Numbered from the stretch's first letter, positions 42,904-54,843 are shown. The stretch is DNA of 64,000 bases from Hirsutella rhossiliensis (GCF_020360975.1 NW_025408667.1:6200001-6264000), one strand, 5' to 3'. Notes: generated from the sequence alone by a model not told the origin. Numbers and translations are program-made.

Positions 42904-45900
42904 CTAGTGGCGGTGGCAGATCCGATCAAAGAATTCTGCCTCCGTTACTAGCCCGAGGAACCGGTCAAATCCCCTTCCTAGTGCCTGGTTGATAGCCTTG
43001 CCCGCCGTGGGGGCTAGCCTTAGGCGGTGTCGAGTACCTACCTTCCGGCAGTAGAAGGGGTGTGTCGGTGATTTTCTCCTCCCGCAAGAGCATTCGATCC
43101 GGGCCTCTTCGTGGTTAAACCTCGTGGTAGTCGGCGAAGTCCCCGTGCCCGCTCCTCGCAGCGAGCAGGTGATGGAGGTGCTGTCGTTTGGTGTGCAGCT
43201 CCGGGGAGGCACCCGAGCGAGGCCTTGAGCTCTAGGCTCTTGTAGCTGCTCGGGGCCCCGCGGCCCACCAGTCCTGGAAGTCGCGCCTGGCCGCAGCCTT
43301 GGCCTGTCTCTTGATGTTCGCGTAGGTCGGCGATCTGTCCGGACCCTCGGCCCGGCAGCCCTCCTTTGCTAGCTGGTCGGCCCGCTCGTTGCCGGCGATC
43401 CCCGTATGGCCGGGGCACCAACGCGTGCTGACATCTCCGTGTCGAGCCGCGGCCTCAGCGAACTTCTCCGCAGCCGCTTGCGACGAGATCGATGGGCTGC
43501 CTCGTATGGCTCTTATAGCCGCAGTGTTATCAAGGCAGACGACTATCGGCCACTGCTGGTCCGGGGTTCTGGGGGACCACGTGAGTGCCGCTCGAAGCCC
43601 CTCGAGGGCGCCTTCCACCTCTGCGTCGTAGACCTCAGCGAGTAGGACCCGACCGCTGCCGTAGGTCACTTCGCTGGGGCCTAGCCACACTGAGTACCCA
43701 TACCCGCAGGCGCCGTCTTCGCTCTGCGAGCCGTCAGTGTAGACGATGAGGGTATCTTCAGGGCATACCCGGAGCCACGAGTGGAAGTCTCGAGCCGCCT
43801 GGAGCGTAGACGGACCGCGGCGCGTCTCTGGGCGTCTGCGAGGAGCAGCGTGGCAGGGGGGATGCCGGTCTCTCGGTGGAGGGCCACAATCGGCATGGTA
43901 CACCAGACGGGCGCGATAGCGCGCATTGCGACGTTTAAGGTCAGCTGGATCCTATTCTTCAGGTAGGTGATCCGCGACGGAACTAAGCGGGCAGTCCCCC
44001 ACACAGGCCGAAGCGCCCCGGGTACCATACATGGGCGCCGTATAAAGGATCGGGAGGACGCAGGCCGTGACCGCATGCCGTGTCGACCGGGGAGGGATTC
44101 CGCGCCGGGTGTTTGAGAGGTTCTGGAGGAACCCTGCGGCCGTCATCGCCTTCGCGGCCCACTTCTCCACATGCGTGCGGAATGAGAGCTTTCTGTCGTA
44201 CCAGACGCCGAGCCAGCGCAGGTCCTGCTGTGGCTCCTTTCTACGGACCCGTGCCAGACCGACGGCAGGTCCCCTTTGTATCTCGGTCTCGTGAAGTGGA
44301 TGACTTCTGTCTTGCCCGGGTCGAACACTACGCCATTATCGGCTCCCCACTGGATGAGCTCACCCGCGGCGCGCGTGGCCCGGGCGGCCGTCTCCTGTAG
44401 GGACCGGCCCCGGATCAGGGTGGCCACGTCATCTGCGTAGCCGAAGCGCGAGTTCGGTTCCCCTGTCGAGTAGATGGGCACTGTATAGAGGAGGAAGAGA
44501 ATCGGGGAGGCCGGGGAGCCCTGTGGCAGCCCGCACGTCAGGGGGGTTGTCGGCGTCGTTATATCCTCGAGCCGTATTCTGGCCGATCTCTGCTCCATAG
44601 CAGCCTGCCCACCGGACCAGGTTTGTTGGCCAGCCCTGTTCCGTAGGCGTAGGAGGAGCCGGTTCCGCAGAACCGTGTCAAAGGCGCCCTGTATATCCAT
44701 CGTGATTAGCGTGGCGACTTTCCCTCGGTGAGGGCCGTCTCCGCGTCGTGGAGCAATGCTAGCGCTAGGTCGAGCGCTGAACGTTTGGGCAGGGCACCCG
44801 CATGCTGGCTGTGGATGACTCGTTGTGTGATCGCAGCCCAGGCTAGGCGCCGGGCTATTAGGCGTTCGAGTCCCTTGCCGAGGCAAGCTAGGAGAGAAAT
44901 CGGCCTCCAGCCTCTCGGAATAGACAGGTCCCTCTTGCCAGGCTTAGGGATCATTACGACCTCTGCTGCGCGGAAACAGGCGGGGTGGTAGCCCACGTGT
45001 AGGCAGCCTTCATATAGTTCCCTCACCGCCTCGCCGATGTGGTTCCAGACGCGACGCAGCATTCGGACCGTGATGCCGTCGATCCCCGGGAGGTGTTGCC
45101 CGTAGAGGTGCAGGCGCATGCCGCATCCGCGAGCGTGACGCTGCAGTCGAGAGTCCTCCTGGGGCCAGCACCTCTGGGGCCCAGGGGTCCGGGATGTCGT
45201 CCGCGGCCCCGCGCCTTTCTAGGATCTCGACTCGGAGCGCGTTTGCCTTTTCCGTCTGGGTCTCGAAGACCTGGTCGCCTACCTGTATAGGCGGGGGCCG
45301 GGACGGGGTCGGGTTTCTCGACCCCCCCATGAGCTTCTAAAAATCCTTGTTGCTCTCTGCGCCTTCTAGAACAGTCTGCCAGAAATGTCTCTTAGCCCGC
45401 CGTACCGCCCGGCGCAGCTCCCGCCGGGCAGTCTGGACCTCTGCCGTGCCCTGTGGGGTAGATCCGCCGCATAGCTCTTAGTTCGGCCGCTGCACCGGCG
45501 CACTGATCGTTCCACCATGGGGTGCCTCTCGCGTTCTTCCTGGGCCGTCGGCCCGCTGCGTCGGCCGCCTCTTGAGTAGGCGAGACAGCGCCTCGGCCAG
45601 CCTCCAGGCCTCTGGGCTCAACGGCCAGCCGGGGTAGTGCTGTGGCCCCAGCCCGCACAAGTTCCTCGAATCGCTTCATTTCTTCCTCGGAGCTTACCCT
45701 TGGTCTAGCTATCGTCCTTGGGGGGGGAATCCCGCCGGGGAGCGTAATGCTGATCGTGTAATGGTCCGAGCCGGTATGAAGGTGCTCTTCGATAAGCGCG
45801 TCCGCAGAGGGGATATTGGCAAAGGCTAGATCAATGGTATTTCCGCGGGCGTGTGTGGCCTCGCCTGGCGTGGTGAGCAGTCCGAGCCCCTTGTCGGCCG

Positions 45901-46390
45901 CCCACTGGGCGATGTCCTTCCGTTCCTCGCACTCCGGGCTCCAGGCTGCCAGGAGAAATGACAGGCGTTGAAGTCGCCCGCGATGAGGCATCTCTCGGGG
46001 ACGTCCTGCTGGTGGAGGAGGTAGTCGAGTGGCTCGGGTGTCTTCGCGTGTCGATAGAAGTTGATAATAAGGGTGCTGTTTACCCGGAGCCACAGGATAT
46101 CACGCGTAGGGGCGGGCAGAGTTGCTCTGCCCGTATATCTGGGTGGTTCCGGACATACGAGATCACTCTCGGGGCCTGATCCGGTTCCCAGGCGCGTTCT
46201 GGGGCGAATGCGTGGAAGGAGCGGTGCGTCTGGGTCCTGCAGGCTCCGCCTTCTTTTTCTATCCAAACGTTCGGTTCCTGGATGAGCACGACGTCGTAGT
46301 TTTCGCTTCCGCTAGTCGTAGGGCTATGCTATGATAGGCCCCTATTTTGGCCACGTTGGCCTGGAGAACTCGGATCGTCCTCCTGTCGCG
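42904..46390 (-). pseudogene. LINE ORF2: endonuclease, RT, RNase H, C-terminal Zn motif
   Basis: The endonuclease begins near 46390 (QANVAKIGAYHSIALRLA) and passes through VVLIQEPNVWI, RCLIAGDFNACHFSWQPG and EEHLHTGSDHYTIS. Reverse transcriptase: GWRPISLLACLGKGLERLIA, TMDIQGAFDTVLRNRLL, GLPQGSPASPILFLLYTVP and FGYADDVATL (about 44420-44450). RNase H: LIVYTDGSQSEDGACGYGYS, AEVEGALEGL, VVCLDNTAAIRAI and CPGHTGIAGNERADQLAKEG, so the D-E-D-H set is visible. The C-terminal CSCGRRKSPTHPFYC precedes the stop at 42904. Frame breaks lie near 46300, 45900, 45400, 44710, 44640, 44160 and 43230, so it is not active as read. Confidence 0.85.
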
Positions 46391-46408
46391 AGTTGTTAGT
46401 GTTGGGGC

Positions 46409-48109
46409 CTATTGTTCATAGGGGTCCAGGGATACGTTTCGTCGGCGCCTCTTCATAGGAGACTCGGATCTGTCTTCCTGTGGTGGAGGAGCGTTGTGGA
46501 GTCTGGCGCCTGCGCGCTGGTGGGGGACAGCCGCTGGGGTCGACATTGCTGCTGCTGTTGCTGCTGCTGTTGCTGCTGCTGGTCCTGTTGCTTGCCTAGG
46601 CGGGCCTCGGCAGCTCTCATGCAGGGCGATGGGGTCGGTCCTTGGGAGGGTTGGGGAGGCGGTCGCCGTGGCCCGTTCGAGCTCCATATTGGCTTGCCGG
46701 TATAGCTGAGAGCCGATCTTCCTTACGGCGTACTTCTCGATCTTGAGAGCCGCACGAGTTGGCCGTGAGAGCGCCTAGGTCTGGCAGGGCACTCCTTATG
46801 GTCTGCCGGGAAGGGCCCGGAACAGTTCGCGCACCTCTCCGGCTGCTTGCAGTCGTTATCGCGATGGTCTTTCCCGCCGCATCGTCGGCAGGCTTGTTTT
46901 CGGTCGCAGGCGTAGCGGGAGTGATAATCCCAACAGGTGTCGCACTGCGCGGGCCGGGCGGTCTTGGCGATCAGTCGGGCTAGTCGGCTGGTGCCGAAGA
47001 GCCGCCATCTCCTCTGTATCGCCGCCTGAAAGGACACAATCATTGTCACAGTGGGCTGGTCGGAGCTTTCGAGTATCTCTTAGCAATGTGCACATCAATT
47101 GGTTCGGCACCTGTCTGGAGCTTGATCTCTTCTTTGATAGCTTGGTCATAGTCCACGGCGGCCCCCAGATATCCGTGAGCTGCCTGGGGCAGTCGGCCAC
47201 AGCGTACGTGTGCCACTTCTGAAGCCTTCAACCGCCACGGCCCCGAGGCGGGCCGCCCAGTCGTCCTGCCGTTCCACAAGCAGGTCCTCGCCTCCCGGTC
47301 TGAGGCCCGTATAGCCCATCCAGTCTTAACCCGGGCGATCTGTGGCATGCGTTCTGTCCCTAGGTTGAGAGTCTTAGCTACGTGAGCTCTGATGGCATGC
47401 CCCTGATAGCCCCATGCTGGGGACTTGTCGTCGAGCCGCACGAAGACACGCAGGTCATCTTTAGGCGGCTGGACCGGAGGCGCCTTCCGGGGCTTCGGGC
47501 CGAGGCGTGCCGGCAGGGGAGCCCTTGTCTGTGCCATCCCCTTCTGGGCCATAGCGGCGTAGGTCGGTGCGGTCCCGTCTCTGCCGTGGCGGTTGTTGAC
47601 ATTCTGACCGGCGCGTGTGGGCGCGCCGTTGAGCGCGTCGTCCCAGTAGCTAATGAAGCCGCGCGAGAATTCCTTCGCGAAGCTGAGCTCGTGGCCCGAG
47701 TTGAACTGGGCAGCCGTCTTGTCGAAGGCGGTGCAGAATGCGCGGAAGACGGCCAGCTTTGCCTGTTGTGCTTCCATCTGGTTGGCGATAAGTCTCTGCC
47801 GCGTGGGCAACCGTTACTGCTGGGCCTTGAGTCTCGGGCAGGTCGTCCGGCTCGTCGGTCTCGGTTTCGTCTGCTGCGTCTCCCATTACAGCATCTGGCT
47901 GGTCGGTGTCGGTGTGGGCATTGTCGCTGTTCGTGGAGCCGAATGGAGAGTCGTCGGGTTGCTGTGCGCGTCGTGGCAACAGTAATTCGGCAAGACCCGC
48001 GCGTGGGGCCTGCCGGAGGAGCGCTTCTAGCTCCTGGGGCGTTCGTGGGAGTCATCGGCTCTTGTTCCTGGGGCGGCAGTCGCGCCTGGTCCGCGGGGTT
48101 GGGTGCCAT
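46409..48109 (-). pseudogene. LINE ORF1, gag-like with zinc knuckles
   Basis: Starts at 48109 (MAPNPADQARLPPQEQEPMT). The frame moves near 47990 and 47810, then runs 47810-47046 (RLIANQMEAQQAKLAVFRAF, FSRGFISYWDDALNG, LRVFVRLDDKSPAWGYQGHA). It moves again to 47049-46723 with knuckles CDTCWDYHSRYAC, CRRCGGKDHRDNDC and CANCSGPFPADHKEC. It ends at 46409 after a basic/Pro-rich tail (ESPMKRRRRNVSLDPYEQ). Spacing and order match ORF1 nucleic-acid-binding proteins of Tad-like elements. Confidence 0.8.
46548..46583 (+). repeat. CTG/TTG trinucleotide repeat
   Basis: (ctg)n with regular ttg interruptions, coding an Ala-rich run in LINE ORF1 on the minus strand. Confidence 0.85.
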
Positions 48110-48130
48110 CGCCGCCCTCAGCTTGCGCTG

Positions 48131-48612
48131 AGCGTGGTGTTAAACGCCCTTGTTAGCGGATGTGTGTTGTGTACAGCGAAGTCCTTAACAGATGGTGCCA
48201 AGAAAGTAAGAATGCCCACGGCAGGTGGTGCGAGTCCGCGAGTTACAAATAAAGTGGGCGTGGCACGGGTACGTACCCGTCGTCGCGGCATTCTCCCCCA
48301 TCTTTGCAAAATTTGACCAGACTTATTGTCAGAATCAACGGGAGCAGGGGTCATGTGCGATAGGGAGATAAGCAGATGACTCATTGGAATAGAGCCCGAG
48401 AGACCCCAAAAAGGGACCCCGGGCGCGCTCCGGAGAACAACACACACACACAATACACACATCTCTGCAAGCCTAATCGGCCTGCACTCCCACATACGAT
48501 TGTTCCACTGCATCACAACTGTGCATTTCCTATTCAGGATCACCTAGAACCTTCGGTTCTGACATTTATCCATCGGTGCCTAATACCCACGACTTGCCGG
48601 ATCCATCTCACC
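48131..48612. other. Region between LINE and beta-tubulin
   Basis: Holds the uncertain LINE 5' end and the beta-tubulin upstream region, including a short CA run at 48441-48465. A gtacgtac palindrome occurs near 48270. No gene is seen. Confidence 0.4.
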
Positions 48613-50366
48613 ATGCGTGAGATTGTGAGTCCGCCTCCAATGCCGCATTGGTGACCAAGCTCTGCATGCTTGCTGACTTTGAGCTCCCATTTCTCTTGTA
48701 GGTGCATCTCCAAGTGGGCCAATGTGTGAGTATCCCGCCCTTGTCACAAGTTTATTATCGTCCCATTGAACGTAATAGGGCAACCAAGTCGGCTCTGCTT
48801 TCTGGCAGACCATCTCGGGCGAACATGGCCTGGATAGCAGTGGCATGTAGGCAAGCCATTCGAACCGCCGCCGAATATCCCTCCTTCTCACGCATCGATC
48901 TAGGTACAGCGGAACCTCTGACCTCCAGCTCGCGCGTATGAACGTCTACTTTAACGAAGTGCGCGATTTTGCTTCCGTGAACCATCCCAAGTTACACTCG
49001 GTCTCTGATCGGGCTTGCATAGACGTCCAGCAACAAGTATGTGCCGCGCGCCGTGCTTGTTGACCTGGAACCCGGCACGATGGACGCGGTGCGCTCCGGT
49101 CCGTTTGGTCGGCTTTTCCGTCCCGACAACTTTGTCTTCGGACACTCGAGCGCCGGCAATAACTGGGCCAAAGGCCACTACACCGAGGGCGCCGAGTTGG
49201 TTGACCAAGTGCTGGACGTTGTCCGCCGCGAGGCCGAAGGCTGCGACTCCCTCCAAGGCTTCCAGATCACGCACTCGCTCGGTGGCGGTACGGGCTCCGG
49301 CATGGGCACGCTGCTGATTTCCAAGATTCGTGAGGGTAGGATTGACATCAATGTTGTGATAGACATGTCGATGCACTGTTACTCACGTGATTGACCATAT
49401 CTTTAGAGTTCCCGGATCGTATGATGGCTACCTTCAGTGTAGTGCCGTCTCCCAAGGTGTCCGATACCGTCGTGGAGCCGTATAATGCTACGCTCTCGGT
49501 CCACCAGCTGGTTGAGAACTCCGATGCGACTTTCTGTATCGACAACGAGGCTCTGTACGATATTTCCAAGCGTACCTTGAAGCTATCGATTCCTACGTAT
49601 GGCGACCTTAACCACCTCGTGTCAACCGTCATGTCCGGCGTGTCAACTTCGCTGCGCTTCCCCGGACAACTGAACTCCGACCTTCGCAAGATGGCCGTCA
49701 ACATGGTAAGGCTGACTCCTTCATCCAGACCCATATGACCGTCGTTGAAGAATGTTATCGCTAAGCGTTTCCCGTCTCTTCATCCAGGTGCCCTTCCCCC
49801 GCCTGCACTTCTTCATGGTCGGCTTTGCGCCCCTCACTAGCCGTGGCTCGCACTCGTTTCGCGCCGTCTCTGTCCCCGAGCTCACCCAGCAGTTGTTTGA
49901 CCCCAAGAATATGATGGCCGGCTCCGATTTCCGAAACGGTCGCTTCCTGACGTGCTCGGCCATCTTTCGCGGAAAGGTTTCTATGAAGGAGGTGGAGGAC
50001 CAGATGCGCAAGCTTCAGCAGAAGAACTCGGCTTACTTTGTCGAGTGGATTCCCAACAACGTGCAGACGGCGCTGTGCTCTGTCCCGCCGCAGGGGCTGA
50101 AGATGTCGTCCACCTTTGTCGGTAACTCGACCGCCGTCCAAGAGATTTTCAAGCGCGTCGGCGAGCAGTTCACGGCCATGTTCCGTCGCAAGGCCTTCTT
50201 GCACTGGTATACTGGAGAAGGCATGGACGAGATGGAGTTTACCGAAGCCGAGTCTAACATGAATGACCTGGTGGCAGAGTACCAGCAGTATCAGGACGCG
50301 GGCATCGATGACGACGTCTACGGTGAGGAGGATCATGGAGAGGAGGAAGTCCCTGCCGAGGTCTAG
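48613..50366 (+). CDS. Beta-tubulin paralogue, 449 aa, six introns
   Basis: Microtubule subunit. Exons: 48613-48624, 48702-48725, 48779-48846, 48904-48958, 49023-49335, 49407-49705, 49788-50366. Every junction is GT-AG and phases agree, giving 449 residues starting [20 protein letters not shown]. The GTP-binding loop GGGTGSG is at 140-146, and [30 protein letters not shown] and [20 protein letters not shown] are intact. The C-terminal tail is acidic ([19 protein letters not shown]). Residue 198 is Ala (ENSDATF) where fungal beta-tubulins normally have Glu. Other unusual positions are His94, Ser96, Ser129, Ser211 and Lys212. It looks like a divergent second beta-tubulin, not the main housekeeping copy. 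The intact structure among transposons argues it is functional. It converges with the 76-aa ORF downstream. Confidence 0.92.
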
Positions 50367-50676
50367 GCCAATCCATAGTAGCTTTATGGTCGGACAACAC
50401 CCGGCTTCTTATAGTTCGCACTTATCCTTCAATTGGGAGCCCCAGCTAGCCAACCAATTTCCTAAGATTTTGATCCACGGCTATGTCATGAGGGGGTATG
50501 GAGTTTGTCCCAGTAGTCACGCAGTCCTCGGGAATGTGCCCAGACAATTCAGGCAAGCTGCAAGGTCTGCGCTTGTCGAAACTTCTTGGTGGCACTCATT
50601 GTCAGTCGTCGAGGCGAACCACTGGCAGACCATAAGACGTGAAAGCCCGCGAGTGCATTGACGTACGCGCTCGGTA
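50367..50676. other. Beta-tubulin 3' flank
   Basis: No gene is recognised; probably the 3' UTRs of the convergent beta-tubulin and 76-aa genes. Confidence 0.4.
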
Positions 50677-50907
50677 TTATAAAAAGAATGGCTTGGTTAG
50701 AACACGATGCTCGACATAGTCCTCGCTGTCAATATGAACGATGCTGCCCTGCGACACGAACTTTCCCGTAAACGGCCCGGTCGACTTCCGCTCATACTTG
50801 ACGCCGTCGTACATCTTGGCGTCCTCGGCATAAGCTTCCATGCGAAACGACTGCTTGTGAGGATACTTGGTTCCCGTGTATGCAGATATCGGGGTCCCTC
50901 CTGACAC
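50677..50907 (-). CDS. Small hypothetical protein, 76 aa
   Basis: Single-exon ORF MSGGTPISAYTGTKYPHKQS onward, ending EHRVLTKPFFL. Composition is protein-like and even, rich in Tyr, Lys and Ser, with no signal peptide, membrane segment or Cys. It may be a conserved small fungal protein, but I cannot name it. It lies 142 bases downstream of the XlnR-like gene stop on the same strand and converges with beta-tubulin. An intron upstream adding an N-terminal exon cannot be excluded. Confidence 0.5.
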   Translation of the reverse strand: MSGGTPISAYTGTKYPHKQSFRMEAYAEDAKMYDGVKYERKSTGPFTGKFVSQGSIVHIDSEDYVEHRVLTKPFFL

Positions 50908-51049
50908 CTATTTAAGCTGGGTCAGCGGACACCCAACGATCTTTACTCTCTTTCGGAGGAGAGACTTCTTTTACCCCTTTTCTGCGGCATCAGCTTTCAC
51001 ATCCGACTTGTCCCTCGTGCGTGCCTCGTGGTCAGATCCGACAGCAAGG

Positions 51050-53541
51050 CTAAGCGAGACCGGTACCGTCGCCCGTCCATCGGTACAGCCCTAGAAGCTC
51101 TCCCCAACGCTGCTGCCACTGCTCTAAAAACTGCTGAGGGACGTGACCTCGCAAAACGGCCAAGGCGCCGCGCATGACCTTGCCAAAGTTGCGCTGGTCA
51201 GATTATTCAGCCTTGGGGTCACCATAAACATGTGCGAGACGATACGTACCTGGTACTCTGTGCTGAGTGTCAAGACGCATATCTCATGGGCTCGCACGAT
51301 TACTTCGCAAGCCCCGACAACACTGTGTGAGGTCTCGCGCTGAAGCTTGTCTGCAACCAAGGGGAACAACAGAGATCCCTGCAGGAGGTAGATTCCAAAG
51401 AAAAAGGGCATAAACTCGAGGCCCGGGTCGTATTCGAGCATCTGGCTTACGGCGTTGGCCGCCGAAACGGCGTGGGTCGTGGCTGTGATGAAGCTTTGCG
51501 ACGAGATCCAAAAGTCCTTATCGTCGAGGAGGCTTACGGGATCCCATTTGTCAAAAGTCAGGATATGTAGCACGTGCATGATGTGAGTGGCGTAGGCGAG
51601 GACGATGCGAGCCTTGATCTCGCCCTCGGTCATCGTGCTCGAGAGCCCCCTCAACTTGCGACTTTGTTCTCCCTCGTCAACGCATTCCGCAGCCCTGCGC
51701 ACGTAGCGCTCCTCGAACACTTTCAGGCTCCGCCCGTAGACGTCGAGGTGTCGATCAATCTCTCGCGTCTTGCTGTCAAGCTCGTGGCCATCCCGGAAGC
51801 CGACGACAAACCCGGGAGGGCTCTTTGCATGGTGCAAGTCGACAATATAGCCTAGTATCGTCATGGCCGGCAAGAAGTATCCAAAGATGCCATGGTCGCT
51901 GCACTCAAATCGAGACAAGCTCGCGCCATGTGAAACGGTACTCGGCGCACCTGAGCCAGGGTTGGGCTTGGTGAAGCCCTCAAAGTCACCTTTCTGCCAG
52001 GCTATGTCGCTCATGGGCTGGAGGAGGTTCTCGCACTCGACATCGAGGAGGATCAGACGTCTGTTGTGGGAGAGCGCCAGGTGCCGGTCGACCATGTAGA
52101 CCATCCACCAAACCCTTCTCCGTTCTTCCCTCCCTTCCTCAGTGATAAATCCGGGAATGCCTCGGCTTATATCGCACTCGTCGAAGCCCTCGTGCTCGGC
52201 TGCCTCTCTTTTCTTGCTGGATCTAGGGCGTGGCTCACCAAGAGGCAGCTCTTGGCCAAGCTTGAGCTCTCGGGCCAGGGACCAGGCAGCGATCCACCAC
52301 TGAAGACCCACATCGCTGTGCTCGCTCACAGAAAAGACCGTGGCCAGGTGTATGTACGTCGCGACGTCGTCGAGCTGCCCGGCGGCCCCAGCAGCGTCAA
52401 GATCGGCATCTCTCATCAGGGCGGCGACATCCACATGGACAACCCCGATTCCCGCATCTGCCACAGTTGCCGCTGTTGCCGCTGATTCCGCCGTTGCTGC
52501 TGCTCCCAGGGGCGCCTTCCCCGCCGCGGCGTTATCAATCAGTGGCTTGAGGAGCCGCACGGCGAGGCCCAGCAGAGTCTGGCGAATATTTCTCCGGGTA
52601 GACGACGAGCTCGTCCGTAAGGGAGCGTCGCTCGCCTGAGCAGTCACCCATAGCATGCTGGCGAGGAGTGCTGGCTTGCATCTCCTCGGGCAGGTCGGAT
52701 GCAAAATTGCACTCCTGCGGAAAAGTAAGCCCAGCACGTACGGCGACGTGGGATGCATCTGGGCCGATGACGAGGAGAAGTAGATGTCGAGCAGGTTGCA
52801 GGCCAGGGAGACGGAGATTGCACTCCCCAGGTGAGGGATCAGGGGTTCGAGAACAGGATAGCGGCACTTGGGGGGCATTGGGGACATGGCCATGCTGCCC
52901 AAGACAGGAGAAAGAGACGGAATGGCCATGGGATATCCGTTGAGGGGCCTGTATCCCATTGGAAATGCAAAGTTGTTGTCGAAGCGAGCGGGACACGGGG
53001 CCGCCGACAGCCCGAACGCGAGCCCCTGGTAGCCCGACATCTGGTATCGGTAGTGCTCGCTGTGGCCCTGATCCGCAAGACTACCCTTCACTATGACGCT
53101 GACAATGCTCTGCACTTCGTGCTCAGCTCCGTAGCCACTGAGTTCGATGTCCAGGGGGCCAGCCCGAGCGTCGTTGGCGACATGGGAAGATGATTCCGGC
53201 ATGTCGCTGAGGTTGTGACGCGTGGCCTGGTTGCTGTGACCAGCGGCGCTTTCGGCGAGCATTTTTCGGGGCGCCTTGCCGCGCGTCTTCTTTTCGCGCT
53301 TGTACTCGCAGCTGAGCTTCTGCTCTGTGGAGGGTCTCATGGTCAACGGCGACGCCAGTTACACGCGAGGAGAGGCTTGGGGATCTTGCAAGAATGACCT
53401 ACCGACACAGCGAGAACAGGGGTGGACCCCGTCGCATTTCATCCGCAGTTGGTTACATCGATCACACGCCCGGCCAATTCTTTTCTTGACGGGCGCCAAA
53501 TATGGCTTTGCAGAAGCGTCGACGTGAGACTGGGTCGGCAT
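51050..53541 (-). CDS. xlnR: XlnR/Xyr1-type Zn2Cys6 transcription activator, 785 aa
   Basis: Family of xylanase/cellulase gene activators. Exons: 53541-53403, 53324-51250, 51193-51050; introns 53402-53325 (GTAGGT...CACAG) and 51249-51194 (GTACGT...CCAG). Splicing completes the zinc cluster: Cys 26, 29, 36, 42, 45, 52 in [20 protein letters not shown] then [20 protein letters not shown]. It also completes the diagnostic C terminus [16 protein letters not shown] ... [12 protein letters not shown]. The fungal_trans region contains [53 protein letters not shown] and [20 protein letters not shown]. Start ATG 53541 is preferred over the in-frame ATG at 53607 because XlnR proteins carry only a short extension there; the N terminus remains uncertain. 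At 785 aa it is shorter than usual XlnR (roughly 900), so it may be a paralogue. Confidence 0.85.
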
Positions 53542-54402
53542 GATGCGGGTGAGGGCACTGGTTTGCCAGAGAAGTTGCTGGCAACTCTCGAGTCCTGTTC
53601 GAGCCACTAGAACCCAATACCACTAGCAGTACGGATAGAACTTTGTCAAAAAACGCATCGACGCCAACTTGTTGAGTTCCTATTTTACATAATAATATTG
53701 AGGGTTAGACTTCCGGTAGTAAAAATAGAGGTTTCATGCGCAGGATGGGGTTCACCAGTTTTCGGCTGAGTGGGTTATACTTTTCTGCAAGGATGGCTCC
53801 TTCATCATTCCGCATTCCTTGCACCATGTTATGTGCCGAGGCGACTGGGAGGACCCTCCGGCTCCGTCGACGTTGAGGAGCGGTTTATTCGGATAATCTC
53901 GCAGCGTTGTGGGTAGTGTTGTGGGTAGTGTTGTGGGTGGTGTTTACAGGGGAATCTTTTCTATAGCGACGGTTGTACTTTATGGTTTATAGGTAATTCG
54001 CTGGTGTACGATGTACCTTGCGTCTACGCGTGCGGGTTGTGCCTGTTTAGGTCTAGATACGGGGAGGATAATAATCGCGCACAGGACGATTAAGGGGCCG
54101 TGGAAGAGAGCGTTGGGACCAATCCGGGGCAGTGCCTAACAACGGCTGGGATTCTAGGCTGTTGCATACCCAATCAGATTGTTCGGAGTTAACTCCGGTC
54201 CAGTCACCAAACAGGAGAGTCGAACCTTGTCATACGAAGTACCCGACACTCTATTGCATTTACGGAAGCTGGTCTGCCAGCGACGCGACAACGATATGAC
54301 CACGAGCGGACGGAGAGCAGGAAAAGAGAACACGGCAGTAGTGAAAGTTTTTACTCTTGTCGGCTCCCAATCACAATCAGCCGTGAACCGCCTGCACGCA
54401 CT
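53542..54402. other. Upstream region of the XlnR-like gene
   Basis: No convincing ORF. It should hold the XlnR-like promoter. A 12-bp tandem repeat lies at 53906-53941. The part from 54150 to 54400 has only short ORFs. Confidence 0.4.
53906..53941 (+). repeat. 12-bp tandem repeat, three copies
   Basis: gttgtgggtagt twice, then gttgtgggtggt, about 370 bases upstream of the XlnR-like start. Confidence 0.9.
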
Positions 54403-54645
54403 ACCGGGGCCTACGGTCCAGCTGACTGCGTGGGCTCTCTCAGTCACCCGGCTCTGACCGAAGACTGACTACTATTACGGCTTTGCCGCCGTGCCCGGAA
54501 CCCGCTGATGGGGGAAGGGACCTGAGAATCCGAGCGGCCACAGAGTCCAAGAATTGTTAGATAGGGGAGTAGAAGTAAGGAACGCGCGAACGGGTCTCCG
54601 GCGAGCACCCTCATCTTGTACCCTACCCAGCCGGGATGGCTCCGG
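54403..54645 (+). mobile_element. Solo LINE 3' UTR fragment
   Basis: Near-identical reverse-complement match to 42618-42840, the 3' UTR of LINE copy 2. It starts around tacggtccagctgactgc and ends near catcttgtaccctaccc. This is what a severely 5'-truncated LINE insertion looks like. Differences are scattered single bases. Confidence 0.75.
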
Positions 54646-54843
54646 ACAGATAGGTTCGGACAGACAGATTGCAGGGATTATCGCGCTAAGCATGGATTAA
54701 AAGCCATCGCGCCTTGGCTACAGCCCAAATAGGATAACCGTCAATCGCCCCTTGCCAGGTGCGCGTCGCAATAAGAATCGCGTCCTTCAATTGATCAAGC
54801 TCAATGGAGATCCAGCATCACGTCCGACACGAAAGCAAACCCG

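Larger units (their letters stand above)
42618..48130 (-). mobile_element. LINE copy 2, near full length
   Basis: Non-LTR retrotransposon with ORF1, ORF2 and a 3' UTR in order on the minus strand. The 3' UTR (42903 down to about 42618) is also found alone at 54403-54645. The 5' limit is uncertain; coding sequence starts at 48109. The catalytic YADD box is intact in this copy, but both ORFs carry frame breaks. The RNase H and C-terminal CCHC-like motif fit the Tad1/I group of fungal LINEs. Confidence 0.85.
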
